A DNA stretch of 64,000 nt, from the NCBI GenBank assembly GCA_034336665.1, contig JAPFBE010000002.1:31909406-31973405 (forward strand), read 5' to 3'. Below the pieces are notes generated by a model that was not told where the DNA came from, did not search any database, and saw nothing but the letters and a program-made list of their open reading frames with translations. This stretch comes from Luscinia megarhynchos. Its lineage: Eukaryota; Chordata; Aves; Passeriformes; Turdidae. This document shows, one piece after another, positions 62,801 to 64,000 of this stretch; the first letter of the stretch is position 1, and each line of letters opens with the position of its first letter. Made by a program: the position numbers and the translations under genes.

Positions 62801-64000
62801 AAGGATAACAGTCATATACATTCTGTCCTAAGTCTAAAACATACCTGATTTAAAGAATTGACTTCTGAGGAGACATGGAGAAATTATTTCCCCTGTTGTA
62901 CCCAGGACCAGATAGTTTGCTTGTTCTTTGCTGTTTTCTGAGCCAGAAACCAGACCAGGCTGACACTCAGATCCCAGAAAGGTTGATCACGGTGCCTGAG
63001 TATGACTTGGGGTTGCCACAGAAGTGATCAGCAGGTTTTAAGGTAGGAAGGGACTTTGCACAGCCCTCAGGAGGGAACAAGAGTAGCTCAGCTGAAGCCT
63101 TTGGGCTAAGAGCTCTTTATTTCTGAAGTAACACAAAACTGTGAAAGCACAAGGTTGTCACAAGTCCCTGTGGCCTCAGAACTTGAGACTCCTGAACATA
63201 ATGGTGGGTTCTCCAGTGTATCTCTGTTAGTGGGACAGGGATTTCTGGAGATTTTTTTGTTTCCTACTAGCAGATGGAAAATTAGAGAGGCTTTCAGACA
63301 ATAAGCTTCTTTTAGATTTGAAATAGCAACACAGGCTTTAAATTAAAATATGAGTTGAAAATGATTGCTCTAAACCTGATTGGATATGTTCATAAGTTAG
63401 AGTATCTGTGAGAAGAGATAGTGGACTGAGGAAACTATGAGATATAAAGGACACTATCACCACAAGAAAGAGAGGAGCAGGTAATCCCATTGGTTTTTGG
63501 AACATGATGGTGTCAACTGGGGGTAGAGGTTATGGAAGAAGGAGGTTATACTATATGATAAAACCATTATTTCTATTGTTTCCTTATTTTTTAAGTATTT
63601 AGTGGAATTACAAATTTTAGTTAGTTCCTTTTCAGAAGGAACTCACTTCCTCTCTCTCTAACAAGCAAGAGGTAGAGAGAAAATTTCAGTTTTCCCACTG
63701 ATGACTATTTCTTTTCATCTTTAATAATTTCTCAGTGTGAATTTATTTTGATTTTCAATGGTTGTTTATTTTCATCCATATATTTTTCAAAGAATTTGCA
63801 TCAGATTAAATATATTTTGTTCTGGAAAATGAGCAGGCAGGAGCTACAGACCTTGATGATACCCATCAGAAGGCATAGACTGTGGGGCTTGAGAACACTG
63901 ACAAGTCTGCATTTGTGAGAATACTGGCAATTCTGCATTGGTTTCTTAAATGTCATTTGTTCCTTTCAGTGTATATCACTCCACAGGGAATTTGTTTCTG

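Larger units (their letters stand above)
31892..64000 (+). other. SEMA5A: SEMA5A intron, start of (at least 32 kb)
   Basis: No exon encoding the fourth TSP1 repeat or later parts was recognised, so this is probably the first 32 kb of one long phase 0 intron. It contains the repeats listed separately. Stretches 32300-35800, 37000-43600, 45400-48400, 49300-52000, 52500-61900 and 62900-64000 show AT-rich sequence with scattered A/T runs and no recognisable gene, RNA or mobile element. A nested gene or an exon that I failed to see cannot be excluded by eye. Confidence 0.7.

Overview
The window is vertebrate nuclear DNA, most likely from a bird and probably a passerine or close relative. It is AT-rich and almost entirely non-coding. 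It carries several CR1-type LINE fragments in the truncated form typical of birds, and at least one LTR that I recognise from memory as an avian endogenous-retrovirus LTR. The species call is an inference from repeats and exon similarity; no database was consulted.

One gene is visible: an interior piece of the semaphorin-5A gene (SEMA5A) on the + strand. Five coding exons lie at 3869-4076, 15731-15848, 21622-21803, 23869-24010 and 31744-31891. They encode, in order, the C-terminal end of the Sema domain, the PSI cysteine-rich domain, and thrombospondin type-1 (TSP1) repeats 1, 2 and 3. All five have AG acceptors and GT donors. The reading phases chain correctly from exon to exon, except at exon 4. 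There a TG dinucleotide appears to be missing, which shifts the frame and creates an in-frame TGA at 24002-24004, inside the exon. The coding DNA upstream (signal peptide and most of the Sema domain) and downstream (remaining TSP1 repeats, transmembrane segment and cytoplasmic tail) is not in the window. No further exon was found between 31892 and 64000, so the last 32 kb reads as one long intron.

Layout: 1-3868 is intron upstream of the first visible exon, with a minus-oriented retroviral-type LTR at about 1338-1916. 4077-15730 is an intron with a sense CR1 fragment (9.7-10.5 kb) and an antisense one (14.4-14.8 kb). 15849-21621 is an intron with an LTR-like block (18.6-19.6 kb) and an antisense CR1 piece just before exon 3. 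21804-23868 is a short intron with another antisense CR1 piece. 24011-31743 is an intron without recognisable repeats. 31892-64000 is intron with a CR1 piece beside exon 5, simple repeats (TA arrays, and a long ATTTT pentanucleotide array at 52.05-52.16 kb), a fragment of another avian interspersed repeat, and two old degraded CR1/L3-like relics at about 43.7-44.6 and 61.9-62.8 kb.

I found no tRNA, rRNA, CRISPR array, prokaryotic feature or second protein-coding gene. The other open frames of 60-210 codons look like chance or antisense openings. I saw no convincing new biological system. The most useful observation is the apparent 2-base lesion in SEMA5A exon 4, followed by the sharply GC-rich exon 5 and the ATTTT array.
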